Counted from the stretch's first letter, positions 25,792 through 34,959 are shown. The stretch: DNA of 64,000 nucleotides from Myxococcaceae bacterium (GCA_016793095.1 JAEUJQ010000012.1:96602-160601); one strand, 5' to 3'. Numbers and translations are program-made. Notes: generated from the sequence alone by a model not told the origin.

Positions 25792-26864
25792 CCCCGGCTC
25801 AGCGCTTCCGCCGCGTGCTGTTCTGGGCGCTCACGGGCGGCGCGCTCGCGCGGCTCTACGTGCTCGGCGAGGCCCGCGGCTGGTCTCTCGTCGGCCCCGT
25901 CGCGCTGCGCATCACCGGCCTCACGCTCGCCGGGTGGTTCGTGCACCTGCTGCTCCACGAAGGCGGCCACCTCGTCGCCGCGCGCTTCATGCGCTTCCAG
26001 CTCGACGCCGTCGCCCTCGGCCCCGTCGAGTGGAGCGCCCGCGATCGCGCCTGGTCGTGGGCCGGCCTCTCGCTCGGCGGCCGCATCTCGACCCTGCCCA
26101 TCGGCGCGCACGACCTGCGTCGGCGGCTACGAATCGTCGCCGCGGCGGGGCCGCTCGTCACGCTGGTGGCGCTCGCGGCGCTCGCCCTCGCCTGGGCGCT
26201 GCGCGCCGAGCCCATCACCTCACCGCTCGGCATCTTCCTCGTCGCCGGCGCCCTCGTCGTCGTCTCCGCCGCCACGCCCGGCCGCTTCCGCCAGGCCACC
26301 GCCGTCGCCGGCAACGACGTCGACCAGATGCTCGGCGGCCGGCGGATCGTCGCGCACTGGACGTACCTCGCCGTCGTGCAGGCCGTGCTCGCCGGGCGGC
26401 GCCCCAGGGAGGTGACCGCGGGCCTCGACTTCCCCGCCTTGCTCCCGCCCGCCGGCGCCGCGCCGGAGCCGATCTCGCTCATCAACGCCGTGCACCACCT
26501 CGAGCGCGGCGAGTTCGCCGAGGCGAAGGCCCTGCTGCAGCCCGCCTCTCAGGTCGTCGAAGACGCCCCCGGCTGGGTGCACACCGACGTCTTCCACCAG
26601 CTCGGCGCCATCGCGGCGCTCGTCGACGGCGACAGCGACGAGGCCGTCCGGTGTCTCGAGGTCGTCCGGAAGAAGCAGTCGCTGCCCTGGTACGGCGACC
26701 TGCTCGAGGCCTGCATCGCGAAGGCGGGCGGCGACGCAGAGATGGCGGACAAGCGCCTCGCGAGGTGGCTCGCCGAAGCGAAGGCTGCGTCAGGGGGAAG
26801 GCTCGCGTTCGGCGGCAACGAGTGGATCCTCGAGCGGCTCGACGCTGCCTGGCGCGCGCGCTGA
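25788..26864 (+). CDS. membrane metalloprotease, M50-like, with helical C-terminal domain
   Basis: The protein has 358 residues from GTG 25788. A membrane helix contains FVHLLLHEGGHLVAARFM (about residues 46-63), an HExxH zinc motif in the form expected for site-2-protease-like M50 enzymes. Further hydrophobic segments lie near 115-140 and 145-165. A second motif with Asp (GNDVDQMLGG) near 178 could supply the third ligand. Residues 225-358 are helical with TPR-like spacing. It could cleave membrane-bound substrates or regulators. The partner is likely the product of the overlapping upstream gene. Confidence 0.75.
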   Translation: MTPAQRFRRVLFWALTGGALARLYVLGEARGWSLVGPVALRITGLTLAGWFVHLLLHEGGHLVAARFMRFQLDAVALGPVEWSARDRAWSWAGLSLGGRISTLPIGAHDLRRRLRIVAAAGPLVTLVALAALALAWALRAEPITSPLGIFLVAGALVVVSAATPGRFRQATAVAGNDVDQMLGGRRIVAHWTYLAVVQAVLAGRRPREVTAGLDFPALLPPAGAAPEPISLINAVHHLERGEFAEAKALLQPASQVVEDAPGWVHTDVFHQLGAIAALVDGDSDEAVRCLEVVRKKQSLPWYGDLLEACIAKAGGDAEMADKRLARWLAEAKAASGGRLAFGGNEWILERLDAAWRAR

Positions 26865-26956
26865 CGAAAGCCCCGGCCCGGAGGGATCCGGAGGGTGTCC
26901 GGCAGCTGACGCGCGGCGCTCAGCGGTCGGCGCACTCTCACCGCGACTCACGGTGG

Positions 26957-27311
26957 CTTCACCCGGACCTCACCGCGCGAGCGTCTCCCGCGACTCAACT
27001 GCCGCATCACACGGACCTCACCGCGCGAGCGTCTCCGACCAGTCAGGCTGGCGCTTCACGCGGACCTCACCGCGCGCAGCGTCTCCCGCGACTCACGGTG
27101 GCTTCACCCGGACCTCACCGCGCGCAGCGTCTCCCGCGACTCACGGTGGCGCTTCACGCGAACCTCACCGCGCGAGCGTCCCCGACGAGTCAGGCTGGCG
27201 CTTCACCCGGACCTCACCGCGCGCAGCGTCTCCCGCGACTCACGGCGGCGCTTCACCCGGACCTCACCGCGCGAGCGTCTCCCGCGACTCAACTGCCACA
27301 TCACACGGACC
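26957..27311. repeat. intergenic array of 48-50 bp tandem repeats
   Basis: Seven full units start at 26957, 27005, 27054, 27102, 27152, 27201 and 27251, with a broken unit at 27299 and partial sequence before 26957. All share the core ACCTCACCGCGCG followed by AGCGTC. Unit ends fall into three kinds: AACTGCC, CACGG(T/C)GG and CAGGCTGGCG. The first two-unit block recurs at the end of the array, a higher-order pattern. Unit lengths of 48, 49 and 50 change the reading frame, so the array is not protein coding. It fills most of the 469-base gap between the M50-like gene and the minus-strand lipoprotein. Nothing else is seen there. Confidence 0.92.
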
Positions 27312-27333
27312 GCTCGCTGCTGCAGGTGACGGC

Positions 27334-27933
27334 TCAGGGCTGACAGAAGCCGCGGCTGCAGGCCCACCGCGTGGCCTTTGGATCCCACGCACAGAACCCG
27401 TCGCGGGGCGTCACGCCGCCGTCGCCCACGCAGTCCTGGTCGGAGCCGCACTCGTCCCGCCCTGAGCGGCAGAAGTACCCGGTGGCCCGATCGTTGTTGC
27501 AGAACGCGTTGCTGAAGGAGCAGCAACTCGCGCCGCAGTCCGCGTTCGTCTTGCAGCCCGCTGTCACGCACAGGTGACCGGTGAAGCCCTGCTCTGGCGG
27601 TCCGCGGGGCTGACACTGACAGACCTTGCCGGCGCCACAGTCCTCATCCACGAGGCACTCGTCGTACGAGCACTGCAGGCGCGCGGCCGCGGTGAGCCCG
27701 TTTCCCTGAAAGCAGCGCCCGTTGCGGCCAGCGGTGCAGTCGGCGTCGACGTTGCACCCGGCGTCGGCCACCAGGGCGCCTGCGTCCAACCGGCTGGGCG
27801 CGCGGGTCGAGGTGCACGCGGCGACGCTCGCGCGCTGGTTCGGCTCGCCGGCGGTGCAGACCGGGTTCACGGCCGGACCACACTGGCACCCGGCGATCAC
27901 GGCGAAGAGGACGAGCAGAGCGCGCGTTCGCAT
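27334..27933 (-). CDS. cysteine-rich lipoprotein
   Basis: The protein has 199 residues from ATG 27933, with a lipoprotein signal MRTRALLVLFAVIAGC. The mature part carries about 24 cysteines in spaced pairs: CNVDADCTAG, CLVDEDCGAGKVC, CKTNADCGASCC, CGSDQDC. This is the Dickkopf/EB-module-like pattern seen in many myxobacterial surface lipoproteins (C.xDxDC). A secreted disulphide-rich binding or structural role is likely, but no ligand can be proposed. The stop codon lies 22 bases from the intergenic repeat array. Confidence 0.8.
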   Translation of the reverse strand: MRTRALLVLFAVIAGCQCGPAVNPVCTAGEPNQRASVAACTSTRAPSRLDAGALVADAGCNVDADCTAGRNGRCFQGNGLTAAARLQCSYDECLVDEDCGAGKVCQCQPRGPPEQGFTGHLCVTAGCKTNADCGASCCSFSNAFCNNDRATGYFCRSGRDECGSDQDCVGDGGVTPRDGFCAWDPKATRWACSRGFCQP

Positions 27934-28053
27934 GTGCCGCGACCGAATAGCATCGACCGCGCCAACGTGCGCGCTCTCTCTGCGCCCGGTTACGAAGGCC
28001 GCGCCCCTCGGGATTCTGAGGACCCGGGCCGCGCTGTCGTCACCGCGTCGCAG

Positions 28054-30138
28054 CTACACCCGGAACCGGCGGATCTCGCCGCGCAGCACTTCGCCCTGCT
28101 GGCGCAGCGTCTCGATCGCCTCCTCAAGCTGCTTCACCGAGCGGTTCTGCTGCTCCGACACCGACTTGATCGTCTCGATGGCCTTGAGCACCTGCTCCGA
28201 GCCGCGGGTCTGCTCCTTCTGCGCGCGGTTCAGGTGCGTCACCATCTCGTTGATGTTCTCGATGGAGCGGCTGATCTGCTTCGAGCCGTGCGCCTGCTCC
28301 TGCACCGAGCGCGTCACGTGCGTGGTGAGCCGCTTCATGTGCTCGGCGCTCTTCATGATCTGCTCCGAGCCGCGCGCCTGCTCGTTGGTCGCCTTGCTGA
28401 TCTGCTCGACGGTCTCGCGCATGCGATCCACGGCGGCCGTCACGTCCTTCGACCCGCGGGCCTGCTCCACCGTCGCGCGCGCGATCGCCTTGACCATCTG
28501 CGTGGAGCGGTTGGCCGACTCCTGGATCTTCTTGAGCGCGCCTTCGGTCTCTCGACCGAGCACGACGCCGTCCTCGACGTGCCGCACGCCCTGGTTCATG
28601 GCGCCGACGGCGTTGCGCGACTCGTCCTGCACCGCGCGAATGAGATCGCCGATCTCCTTGGTCGAAGCGCCGGTGCGCTCGGCGAGGTCCTTGATCTCCT
28701 CGGCGACCACCGCGAAGCCCTTGCCGTGCTCGCCCGCCTGCGCGGCGATGATGGCGGCGTTGAGCGCGAGCAGGTTCGTCTGCTCCGCCACGTCGTCGAT
28801 GACGTCGACGATGTTGCCGATCTCGAGGATGCGACGGCCGAGCTGCTCGATGACGGTCGAGGCTGATCGTGAGCTGTCCTTGATCTTGTCGATGCCCGCG
28901 ATCGTCTTGGTGATCGACTCGGCGCCCAGCTCGGCGTCTTTCGACACCTGCTCCGACAGGCGCGCCGTCTCGTAGGCGTTCGTCTCGACCTGGCTGATGG
29001 CCACGTCCATCTCGCGGATCGACGACGAGGTCACCTCGGCGCTCTTGAGCAGGTCCTCGACGTTCCGGGCGACCTCCTTGATGGAGTACGTGGTCTGCTC
29101 GATCGCGCTGGTCGTCTCTTCCACCGACGCAGCCATCTTGGTGACGTTGTCGGCCACCTCGTCGTTCGTGGTGGCCATCTCGAGGATGCTCGAGCTCGAG
29201 TCCTCGGCGCTGCCGTAGAGCGTCTCGACGTTCTCGGCGATGCCCTTGAGGCTCGCGAGCATCTGCACCATCGCGCTCGAGGTCTCCTCGACGCGGGTGA
29301 GCACCGTGGCCGAGCCGCCCGAGGTCGTCGCCGCCGAGCGCGAGATCTGATCGATCACCTGCGCCACGCTCTCGGCCACGCCGCGTACGCGGCTGATGGT
29401 GTCTCTCAAGCCCTGGCCGATCATGTTGAGCGCGTCAGCCAGCTCCTGCAGCTCGCGGGTGGTCGCGCCCTCGACCCGCCCGCTCAGATCGGCCTCCGAG
29501 AGCCGCGCCGCCTGCGCCCGCATCTGGCGGATGGGCGCGATCAGCAACACCCGTGACAAGACGCCGACGAGGGCGATGAAGACGGCCACGCTCACCAGCA
29601 GCGCGACGAGCAGGATCTGCCGAAGGCTCGAGATCGCCTGGCGGATCCGGATGGTGTCGAGCACCACGACGACGTGGCCGCGCCCGGCGCCAGTGCGGGG
29701 CGCCACCTCGTCAGCGACCAGCAGGTCTCCTGAGTCGAGCATGATCCGCGAGCGGCGGTTGCCCTTGTTGAACGCCTGGAGGACCTCACGGGTCAGCTCC
29801 GCCGGGGTGTTCGGCTTGACGGCGATGAGATCGCGCTCGGTGCACTCGGCGCCCTGGCACACCAGCACCCACGCCGAGCGGATCTCCTCTTCGCTGCCGA
29901 TGATGGTGCGGATCTCGGCCGACGCGTCCTGGTCCAGCGTGTCACGCGCGCCGATGACGATCTTGCGCTGGATCTCGCGCGCCACGGCCTTGCCGCGGTC
30001 GAACAGCGTGTCCTCGAGCGGCCCCTCGGCCTGCCGCGGCAGGAGGATGAAGAGCACCAGCACCAGCACGACGAGCGCGATGGTGAAGGTGCCGAAGATC
30101 GCCCACGTCAGCCCCACCCTTTGAGATCGCGCCGCCAC
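28054..30138 (-). CDS. methyl-accepting chemotaxis protein
   Basis: The protein has 694 residues from ATG 30138. A first membrane helix (WAIFGTFTIALVVLVLVLFILL) precedes a periplasmic sensor of about 140 residues with two cysteines (CQGAEC). A second helix (LLVALLVSVAVFIALVGVL), a HAMP domain (IAPIRQMRAQAARLSEADLSG) and a long helical signalling domain follow. The conserved hairpin tip is EQTNLLALNAAIIAAQAGEHGKGFAVVAEEI, centred near residue 470. Beyond the tip are repeated (N/H)EQARGS(E/K)QI motifs, as in the FrzCD/Mcp-like receptors of myxobacteria. It signals to a CheA kinase. No che genes are nearby, so it is an orphan receptor. Confidence 0.95.
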   Translation of the reverse strand: MAARSQRVGLTWAIFGTFTIALVVLVLVLFILLPRQAEGPLEDTLFDRGKAVAREIQRKIVIGARDTLDQDASAEIRTIIGSEEEIRSAWVLVCQGAECTERDLIAVKPNTPAELTREVLQAFNKGNRRSRIMLDSGDLLVADEVAPRTGAGRGHVVVVLDTIRIRQAISSLRQILLVALLVSVAVFIALVGVLSRVLLIAPIRQMRAQAARLSEADLSGRVEGATTRELQELADALNMIGQGLRDTISRVRGVAESVAQVIDQISRSAATTSGGSATVLTRVEETSSAMVQMLASLKGIAENVETLYGSAEDSSSSILEMATTNDEVADNVTKMAASVEETTSAIEQTTYSIKEVARNVEDLLKSAEVTSSSIREMDVAISQVETNAYETARLSEQVSKDAELGAESITKTIAGIDKIKDSSRSASTVIEQLGRRILEIGNIVDVIDDVAEQTNLLALNAAIIAAQAGEHGKGFAVVAEEIKDLAERTGASTKEIGDLIRAVQDESRNAVGAMNQGVRHVEDGVVLGRETEGALKKIQESANRSTQMVKAIARATVEQARGSKDVTAAVDRMRETVEQISKATNEQARGSEQIMKSAEHMKRLTTHVTRSVQEQAHGSKQISRSIENINEMVTHLNRAQKEQTRGSEQVLKAIETIKSVSEQQNRSVKQLEEAIETLRQQGEVLRGEIRRFRV

Positions 30139-30177
30139 GGGCGAGGACTGTATGGAGCGAGTCTGGAGGCTTCAAGA

Positions 30178-31203
30178 ATGACGACCCGCCTGTGGGCAGA
30201 TTCCCGCTTCCTGAACCACGTCGCCGGTCCGATGCACCCCGAATCTCCCGGCCGGCTGCGGGCCATCACCGGGTTGCTCGAGAAGGCGCCGATCGCCAAC
30301 ACCACGCGCGAATCACCCCGGCCCGCGACGCGGGAAGAGCTGGGCGCGGTGCACGACGCCACTCACGTGGACCGGGTGCTGGCGCTCGCGGGCCAGTCCG
30401 CGCAGCTCGACCCCGACACCGCGATGAGTCCGGGGAGCGCCGAGGCCGCGCTGCTCGCCGCCGGCGCCGCCGCCCAGGCCACCCTCGAGGTGCTGGAGGG
30501 GAAGGCGCCGAACGCGTTCGCGCTGGTGCGGCCTCCGGGCCACCACGCCGAGCGGGCTCACGCGATGGGCTTCTGCCTCTTCAACAACGTCGCCGTCGCC
30601 GCCGAAGCCGCGCGAAAGGCCGGCGCTGAACGCGTGCTCGTGCTCGACTGGGACGTGCACCACGGCAACGGCACCCAGCACACCTTCGCCGCGCGGCGTG
30701 ACGTGCTGTTCATGTCCTCTCATCAGTACCCGTACTACCCGGGCACCGGCGCGCCCGAGGAGATCGGGACCGGCGATGGGCGCGGCTTCACCGTCAACGT
30801 CGCGCTGCCCGGGGGCCAGGCTGACGCGGACTACGGGGCCGTCTTCCACGACGTCTTTCTTCCCATCGCGCGGGAGTTCTGCCCTGACGTCGTGCTCGTC
30901 TCAGCCGGCTTCGACCCGCACCGCGCGGATCCGATCGGCGGCATGAACGTCACCGAACGCGGCTTCGCGGCCATGACGACGGCGGTGAAGCAGCTGGCCG
31001 ACGAGACGTGCAAGGGCCGCCTGGTGCTGCTGCTCGAGGGTGGCTACGACCTCGATGGGCTCGCGCAGTCCGTCCACGCGTGCGTCGAGGTCATGAGCGG
31101 CGCGCGGCGAGACGAGTTCCCCGCTGGCGTGGGACCCGCGACGAAGGCTGCCATCGCGTCGACGCGGGCGGCGCTGCGCGGCGCCTGGAAGCACGTCAGC
31201 TGA
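30178..31203 (+). CDS. histone deacetylase / acetylpolyamine amidohydrolase family protein
   Basis: The protein has 341 residues. ATG 30178 has GGAGGC upstream. The family motifs are present: HPESPGRL near the start, LVRPPGHHAERAHAMGFC with the paired catalytic histidines, FNNVAVAA, LDWDVHHGNGTQ with zinc ligands Asp and His, and VSAGFDPHRADP with the third ligand Asp. A GGYD segment near the end completes the site. The length and motif order match bacterial class II-like HDACs (AcuC/HdaH group), zinc hydrolases that remove acetyl groups from lysine or polyamines. The true substrate is unknown. It is divergent from the chemoreceptor. Confidence 0.92.
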   Translation: MTTRLWADSRFLNHVAGPMHPESPGRLRAITGLLEKAPIANTTRESPRPATREELGAVHDATHVDRVLALAGQSAQLDPDTAMSPGSAEAALLAAGAAAQATLEVLEGKAPNAFALVRPPGHHAERAHAMGFCLFNNVAVAAEAARKAGAERVLVLDWDVHHGNGTQHTFAARRDVLFMSSHQYPYYPGTGAPEEIGTGDGRGFTVNVALPGGQADADYGAVFHDVFLPIAREFCPDVVLVSAGFDPHRADPIGGMNVTERGFAAMTTAVKQLADETCKGRLVLLLEGGYDLDGLAQSVHACVEVMSGARRDEFPAGVGPATKAAIASTRAALRGAWKHVS

Positions 31204-31342
31204 TGCCGCGGCCCGGGGGTCGAGCGGGCGCTGCGTGGAGCCTGATCGGTCCTTCTCTCCCGAGGCTCGGTAGCTCTCCCGCCGGATCCGCATCCTGCGC
31301 GCGGGAGCGCTGCGACACCTGCACGAACGCAGTCTTCAGGGC

Positions 31343-31376
31343 GCTCCTCGGTGGAGGAGCCTCCCCCACGTGGGAG
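31343..31376. terminator. two adjacent hairpins between convergent genes, candidate bidirectional terminator
   Basis: The first hairpin has a perfect 7-bp stem (GCTCCTC, loop GGTG, GAGGAGC). It is followed directly by a second (CTCCC ... GGGAG around CCACGT). They lie in the 211-base gap between the 3' ends of the deacetylase gene and the short-chain dehydrogenase gene. There is no U-tract, so intrinsic termination is not certain. Confidence 0.4.
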
Positions 31377-31414
31377 AGCTGAGACGACCGCGCACCTCGG
31401 CAGCCCTCCCCGAC

Positions 31415-32353
31415 TCACGCGGGCGGTGAGCCGAGCGCGAACGACACCTTCGTCAGCTCCTCGGACACCTGCCACAACCGCTGCGCGACCGCCTCGTCCC
31501 GTGAAGCGGCGTTCGACTGCACCACGCGCGGGAACCCGGCCATCTCGAGCAGCCCGTCGGGCCCGAAGTACTGGCCACCCTGAACGTCCGGGTGAACGGC
31601 CGCGTAGACCTGGGGCAGCGCGCCACGCTCGGCGGACTGCGCGAGCAGCGCGTTCCCGACCTTCATGAGCGCCTCACCGAAGGACGAGCCCTCGAGCTTC
31701 GCGCCGGCCGTCTGCAGGTTCGTCGCGGCGTACCCGGGGTGCGCGGCTACCGAGATCGTCTTGCGGCCGGCCGTGCGGAGCCGGCGCTCGAGCTCGTACG
31801 TGAAGAGCAGGTTCGCGAGCTTCGACTGGCCATAGGCGGGCCACTTCGCGTAGCCCTTTGCGCTCTGCAGGTCGTCGAAGCGGATTCGGCCGAACTTGTG
31901 CGCGTTCGAGCTGGTGTTGACGACGCGGGGTGAAGGCGCTGCCTCGAGCAGCGGCAGCACCCGCGCCGTGAGGGCGAAGTGCCCGAGGTGGTTGGTGCCG
32001 AGCTGCAGCTCGAACCCGTCGGCCGTCTTCGTGAACGGCGGCACCATGACGCCCGCGTTGTTCATCAGCACGTCCACGCGTGGGTGCTTCGACGCGAGCG
32101 CCGCCGCGAACGCCTCGACGCTGGCGAGCGAGCCGAGATCGAGCGCCATCACCTCGAGCTGCGCGGTCGGCACCCGCGTGCGCACTGACGCCGCGGCCTG
32201 CGCGCCCTTCTCGACATTGCGGCAGGCCATCACCACCGTGGCGCCCTTCGCCGCGAGCATGCGCGTGGACTCGAGCCCCAGGCCCGAGTTGGCGCCGGTG
32301 ATGACGACGAGCTTGCCACCCTGATCAGGCGCGTCTTCGGAGGTCCACGGCAT
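31415..32353 (-). CDS. short-chain dehydrogenase/reductase (retinol-dehydrogenase-like)
   Basis: The protein has 312 residues from ATG 32353. The cofactor motif VVITGANSGLGLESTRML binds NADP, with MACRNVEK after beta 2 favouring NADPH. NNAGVM, the catalytic Ser in RVVNTSSNAH and the YGQSK tetrad element (YxxxK) are present. The length and the DLGSLASVEAFA segment match the RDH/WW-oxidoreductase-like branch that reduces carbonyls on small hydrophobic substrates. The exact substrate is unknown. It is convergent with the deacetylase gene. Confidence 0.88.
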   Translation of the reverse strand: MPWTSEDAPDQGGKLVVITGANSGLGLESTRMLAAKGATVVMACRNVEKGAQAAASVRTRVPTAQLEVMALDLGSLASVEAFAAALASKHPRVDVLMNNAGVMVPPFTKTADGFELQLGTNHLGHFALTARVLPLLEAAPSPRVVNTSSNAHKFGRIRFDDLQSAKGYAKWPAYGQSKLANLLFTYELERRLRTAGRKTISVAAHPGYAATNLQTAGAKLEGSSFGEALMKVGNALLAQSAERGALPQVYAAVHPDVQGGQYFGPDGLLEMAGFPRVVQSNAASRDEAVAQRLWQVSEELTKVSFALGSPPA

Positions 32354-32415
32354 GGGGCGGTGTCTAGCGAGCCGCGCCGGTCAGCGCACGGAATCCGGGC
32401 GGCAGGCGCGCGTCG

Positions 32416-34008
32416 CTACTCGGGCCAGTGCACGAGCCACCCGCGATCGCCCACGGCCCAGAGATCGTCCTCGACGACGCCATGAAGGTCGTTGAGCGGC
32501 GCCCCGCCGTCGTTCGAATAGAGCGTCTGCCAGCCGCGAGCGTTCCACTTGCGGACCGCGCCGTCCGACGACGTCACGAACACGCGCGCGGGGTTGAAGG
32601 CCAGCACCGACGTCAGCGTGGCCGTGGTGGGCGCCGGCAGCCGACGCCACGCCGTCCCCACCTTCTCGAGCACGACGCCCTGATCACCGACCGCGAACAC
32701 GCTGGTCGCCGACAGCACCGAGACCCCCTGAAGGGAGCCGTTGGGCAGCGCACCGATCAGCTCCGAACCCCAGCCGCCATCGGCGTCCAGCGTGTACGCG
32801 CGCATCTCGCCGGCCTCGCTGCCGACCGCGACCAGCACGCCGTTGGCCTGGTGCGCATCTGCCAGCCGCACGCTGCCCGACAGGTTGGAGGAGGACTCGA
32901 TGGCGCTCCCGCCGGGCGTGAGCTCGAAGCTCCGCGTGTTCCTCAAGACGCCCTTGAGCCGCAGCCCGCCATCGACCTCCACGCCCCAGAATCCGGCCAG
33001 CGGATCGGACAGCATGCGCAGGTCCATGCAGCCCGGAGCCGCGCGCAGGTGGGTCGCGAGACGACCCAGCGCCGGGTTTCCACCGGCGACGTAGAGATCG
33101 CCCGTGGGGCTCGCCCAGCTCTTCGTGATGTCATTGGGACAGCTCGCACTCGAAGGCTCGAAGAAGCCTCCGTCGAGGCGACCCCAGACGTCGTCGCGCC
33201 CGGCGATCCACCCGGCGCCACGCGCGAACATCGAGACGGTCCGCCAGTCCTGGCTGGTGGTGGCGTCGAGCCGCCGGATCCAGTTCGGGTTGAGGAGCGG
33301 GCACGCACCCTCGTCGACCTGCCCGTCGCAGTCGTCATCGACCCGGTTGCAGAACTCGCGCGCGCCGGTGTGGACGCCAGGGTCGAGGTCATCGCAGTCG
33401 CCCCCGCTCATCGTGCGCGCCGCTCCGCAGAGCATGGCCTCGGAGCCCGGCTCGCCGAAGCCGTCGAGGTCATCGTCCTTGAACGTCAGCTGCCCGCATG
33501 GCTGCGGCCCGGCGTCGACTGGACCCGCGTCGAGCGCGCCTCCGTCGATGAGGCCCCCATCCACACCGGCGTCGCGAGGCAACGGGCCCGCATCGAGCAC
33601 GCCCCCGTCGGCCAGCCGACAGGAGGACGAGCGGCAGTCCACGACCACCACGGCGTCGTCGAGGCGCGCTTGACGCTGGAGCGGGTCGGTCACCACGAGC
33701 GCCCAGCCCCCCAGCTCGAGCCCGGCGGGCACGCGCGCCTGCAGGATGCCGCTCTCGACGAACACGACCTCGGTGAGGTCCACGACGACGTCGCCCCGCT
33801 CGAGCTGCGCCGTGAACTGGGCGCTCCGCGTCGAGCCGTCGTCGCGCTGGAAGTCCACCTTCACCGACGCGCGGAGCTGTCCGGTGATCGTCACCGGCGT
33901 GGTGGCCTGCTGGAACACCTCGCGCGGGTCGACGCTGCGGACGAGCGGACCCGGCACCGAAGACGAGCAGCCCACGCAGAGGAGGAGCAGGCACGACGAG
34001 CGCAACAT
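32416..34008 (-). CDS. lipoprotein with MopE-like metal-binding motif and propeller-like repeats
   Basis: The protein has 530 residues from ATG 34008, with lipoprotein signal MLRSSCLLLLCVGC. An IPT/Ig-like segment (about 20-120) is followed by a DAG/DGG-rich spacer. The putative metal-binding motif comes next: DDDLDGFGEPGS, then SGGDCDDLDPGVHTG and EFCNRVDDDCDGQVDEG, as in MopE-type proteins that bind copper or calcium. The C-terminal 300 residues have repeated beta motifs such as DLYVAGGNP, VFAVGDQGVVL and DLWAVGDRGWLVHW, suggesting a propeller. It is likely surface-exposed. Its role is unknown. Confidence 0.8.
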   Translation of the reverse strand: MLRSSCLLLLCVGCSSSVPGPLVRSVDPREVFQQATTPVTITGQLRASVKVDFQRDDGSTRSAQFTAQLERGDVVVDLTEVVFVESGILQARVPAGLELGGWALVVTDPLQRQARLDDAVVVVDCRSSSCRLADGGVLDAGPLPRDAGVDGGLIDGGALDAGPVDAGPQPCGQLTFKDDDLDGFGEPGSEAMLCGAARTMSGGDCDDLDPGVHTGAREFCNRVDDDCDGQVDEGACPLLNPNWIRRLDATTSQDWRTVSMFARGAGWIAGRDDVWGRLDGGFFEPSSASCPNDITKSWASPTGDLYVAGGNPALGRLATHLRAAPGCMDLRMLSDPLAGFWGVEVDGGLRLKGVLRNTRSFELTPGGSAIESSSNLSGSVRLADAHQANGVLVAVGSEAGEMRAYTLDADGGWGSELIGALPNGSLQGVSVLSATSVFAVGDQGVVLEKVGTAWRRLPAPTTATLTSVLAFNPARVFVTSSDGAVRKWNARGWQTLYSNDGGAPLNDLHGVVEDDLWAVGDRGWLVHWPE

Positions 34009-34086
34009 GAACGGCGTCAGGATACTCCGTTTCGGCGCGGCGAGTTCGCGAGCAGATGGGTGACGCAGGCGCTATACGCCGCGTCC

Positions 34087-34905
34087 ATGAAGCCCCTCGC
34101 CCACCGCACCCTCTTCATTTCAGGCGCCAGCCGCGGCATCGGCCTGGCCATCGCCCTGCGCGCGGCCCGAGACGGCGCCAACGTCGCCATCGCCGCCAAG
34201 ACGGCCGAGCCGCACCTCAAGCTGCCCGGGACCATCTTCACCGCCGCGAAGGAGATCGAGGCCGCCGGCGGGAAGGCGCTGCCGATCATGTGCGACATCC
34301 GCTCCGAGGAGCAGGTGTACGCCGCGGTGGAGCAGACCGTGAAGGCGTTCGGCGGCGTCGACATCTGCGTGAACAACGCCTCGGCGATTCAGCTCACCGG
34401 CACGCTCGAGACGCCGATGAAGAAGTACGACCTGATGCACCAGGTGAACGCGCGCGGCACCTTTCTGGTGAGCCAGGCCTGCCTGCCGCACCTGCTGCAG
34501 TCGAGGCACGCGCCGCACATCCTCAACCTCGCGCCCCCGCTGTCGATGAAGCCCAGGTGGTTCGGGCCACACGTGGCCTACACGATGGCGAAGTACGGCA
34601 TGTCGATGTGCGTGCTGGGCATGGCCGAGGAGTTCCACGGGCGCGTCGCCGTGAACGCGCTGTGGCCGAAGACGACCATCGCGACCGCCGCCGTCAACAT
34701 GCTGGGCGGCGACGACATGATGCGCGCCTCGCGCAAGCCCGAGATCATGGCCGACGCGGCGCACGCCATCTTCACGAAGGGCCGCGACTGCACCGGGAAC
34801 TTCTTCATCGACGAGGACGTGCTGCGCGCTGAAGGCGTCGAGGACCTCACGTCCTACGCGGTCGATCCCAACGTCGCTCCGCTGCCCGACTTCTTCGTGG
34901 ACTGA
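34087..34905 (+). CDS. short-chain dehydrogenase, HSDL2-like
   Basis: The protein has 272 residues from ATG 34087. The nucleotide-binding motif is FISGASRGIGLAIALRAARDG. Segments KTAEPHLKLPGTIFTAAKEI and GMAEEFHGRVAVNALWPKTTI are diagnostic of the hydroxysteroid-dehydrogenase-like-2 group, which is linked to lipid and fatty-acid metabolism. The YTMAK catalytic pair is present. The segment usually read NxSPP in relatives, as I recall them, is NLAPP here. It has no SCP2 domain, unlike animal HSDL2. A small membrane protein gene follows 54 bases downstream. Confidence 0.87.
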   Translation: MKPLAHRTLFISGASRGIGLAIALRAARDGANVAIAAKTAEPHLKLPGTIFTAAKEIEAAGGKALPIMCDIRSEEQVYAAVEQTVKAFGGVDICVNNASAIQLTGTLETPMKKYDLMHQVNARGTFLVSQACLPHLLQSRHAPHILNLAPPLSMKPRWFGPHVAYTMAKYGMSMCVLGMAEEFHGRVAVNALWPKTTIATAAVNMLGGDDMMRASRKPEIMADAAHAIFTKGRDCTGNFFIDEDVLRAEGVEDLTSYAVDPNVAPLPDFFVD

Positions 34906-34959
34906 ACCCTTTTCCACCCGGCCGGCTCAGGCCGCCGTCACCCTTTCCCTGGAGCCGTG

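Noticed and set aside
26957..27311. CRISPR array
   Set aside because: The units are directly adjacent and similar along their whole length, with no unique spacers, and no cas gene is near.
26865..27343. Repeat array as protein-coding repeats
   Set aside because: Unit lengths of 48, 49 and 50 bases shift the frame from unit to unit.
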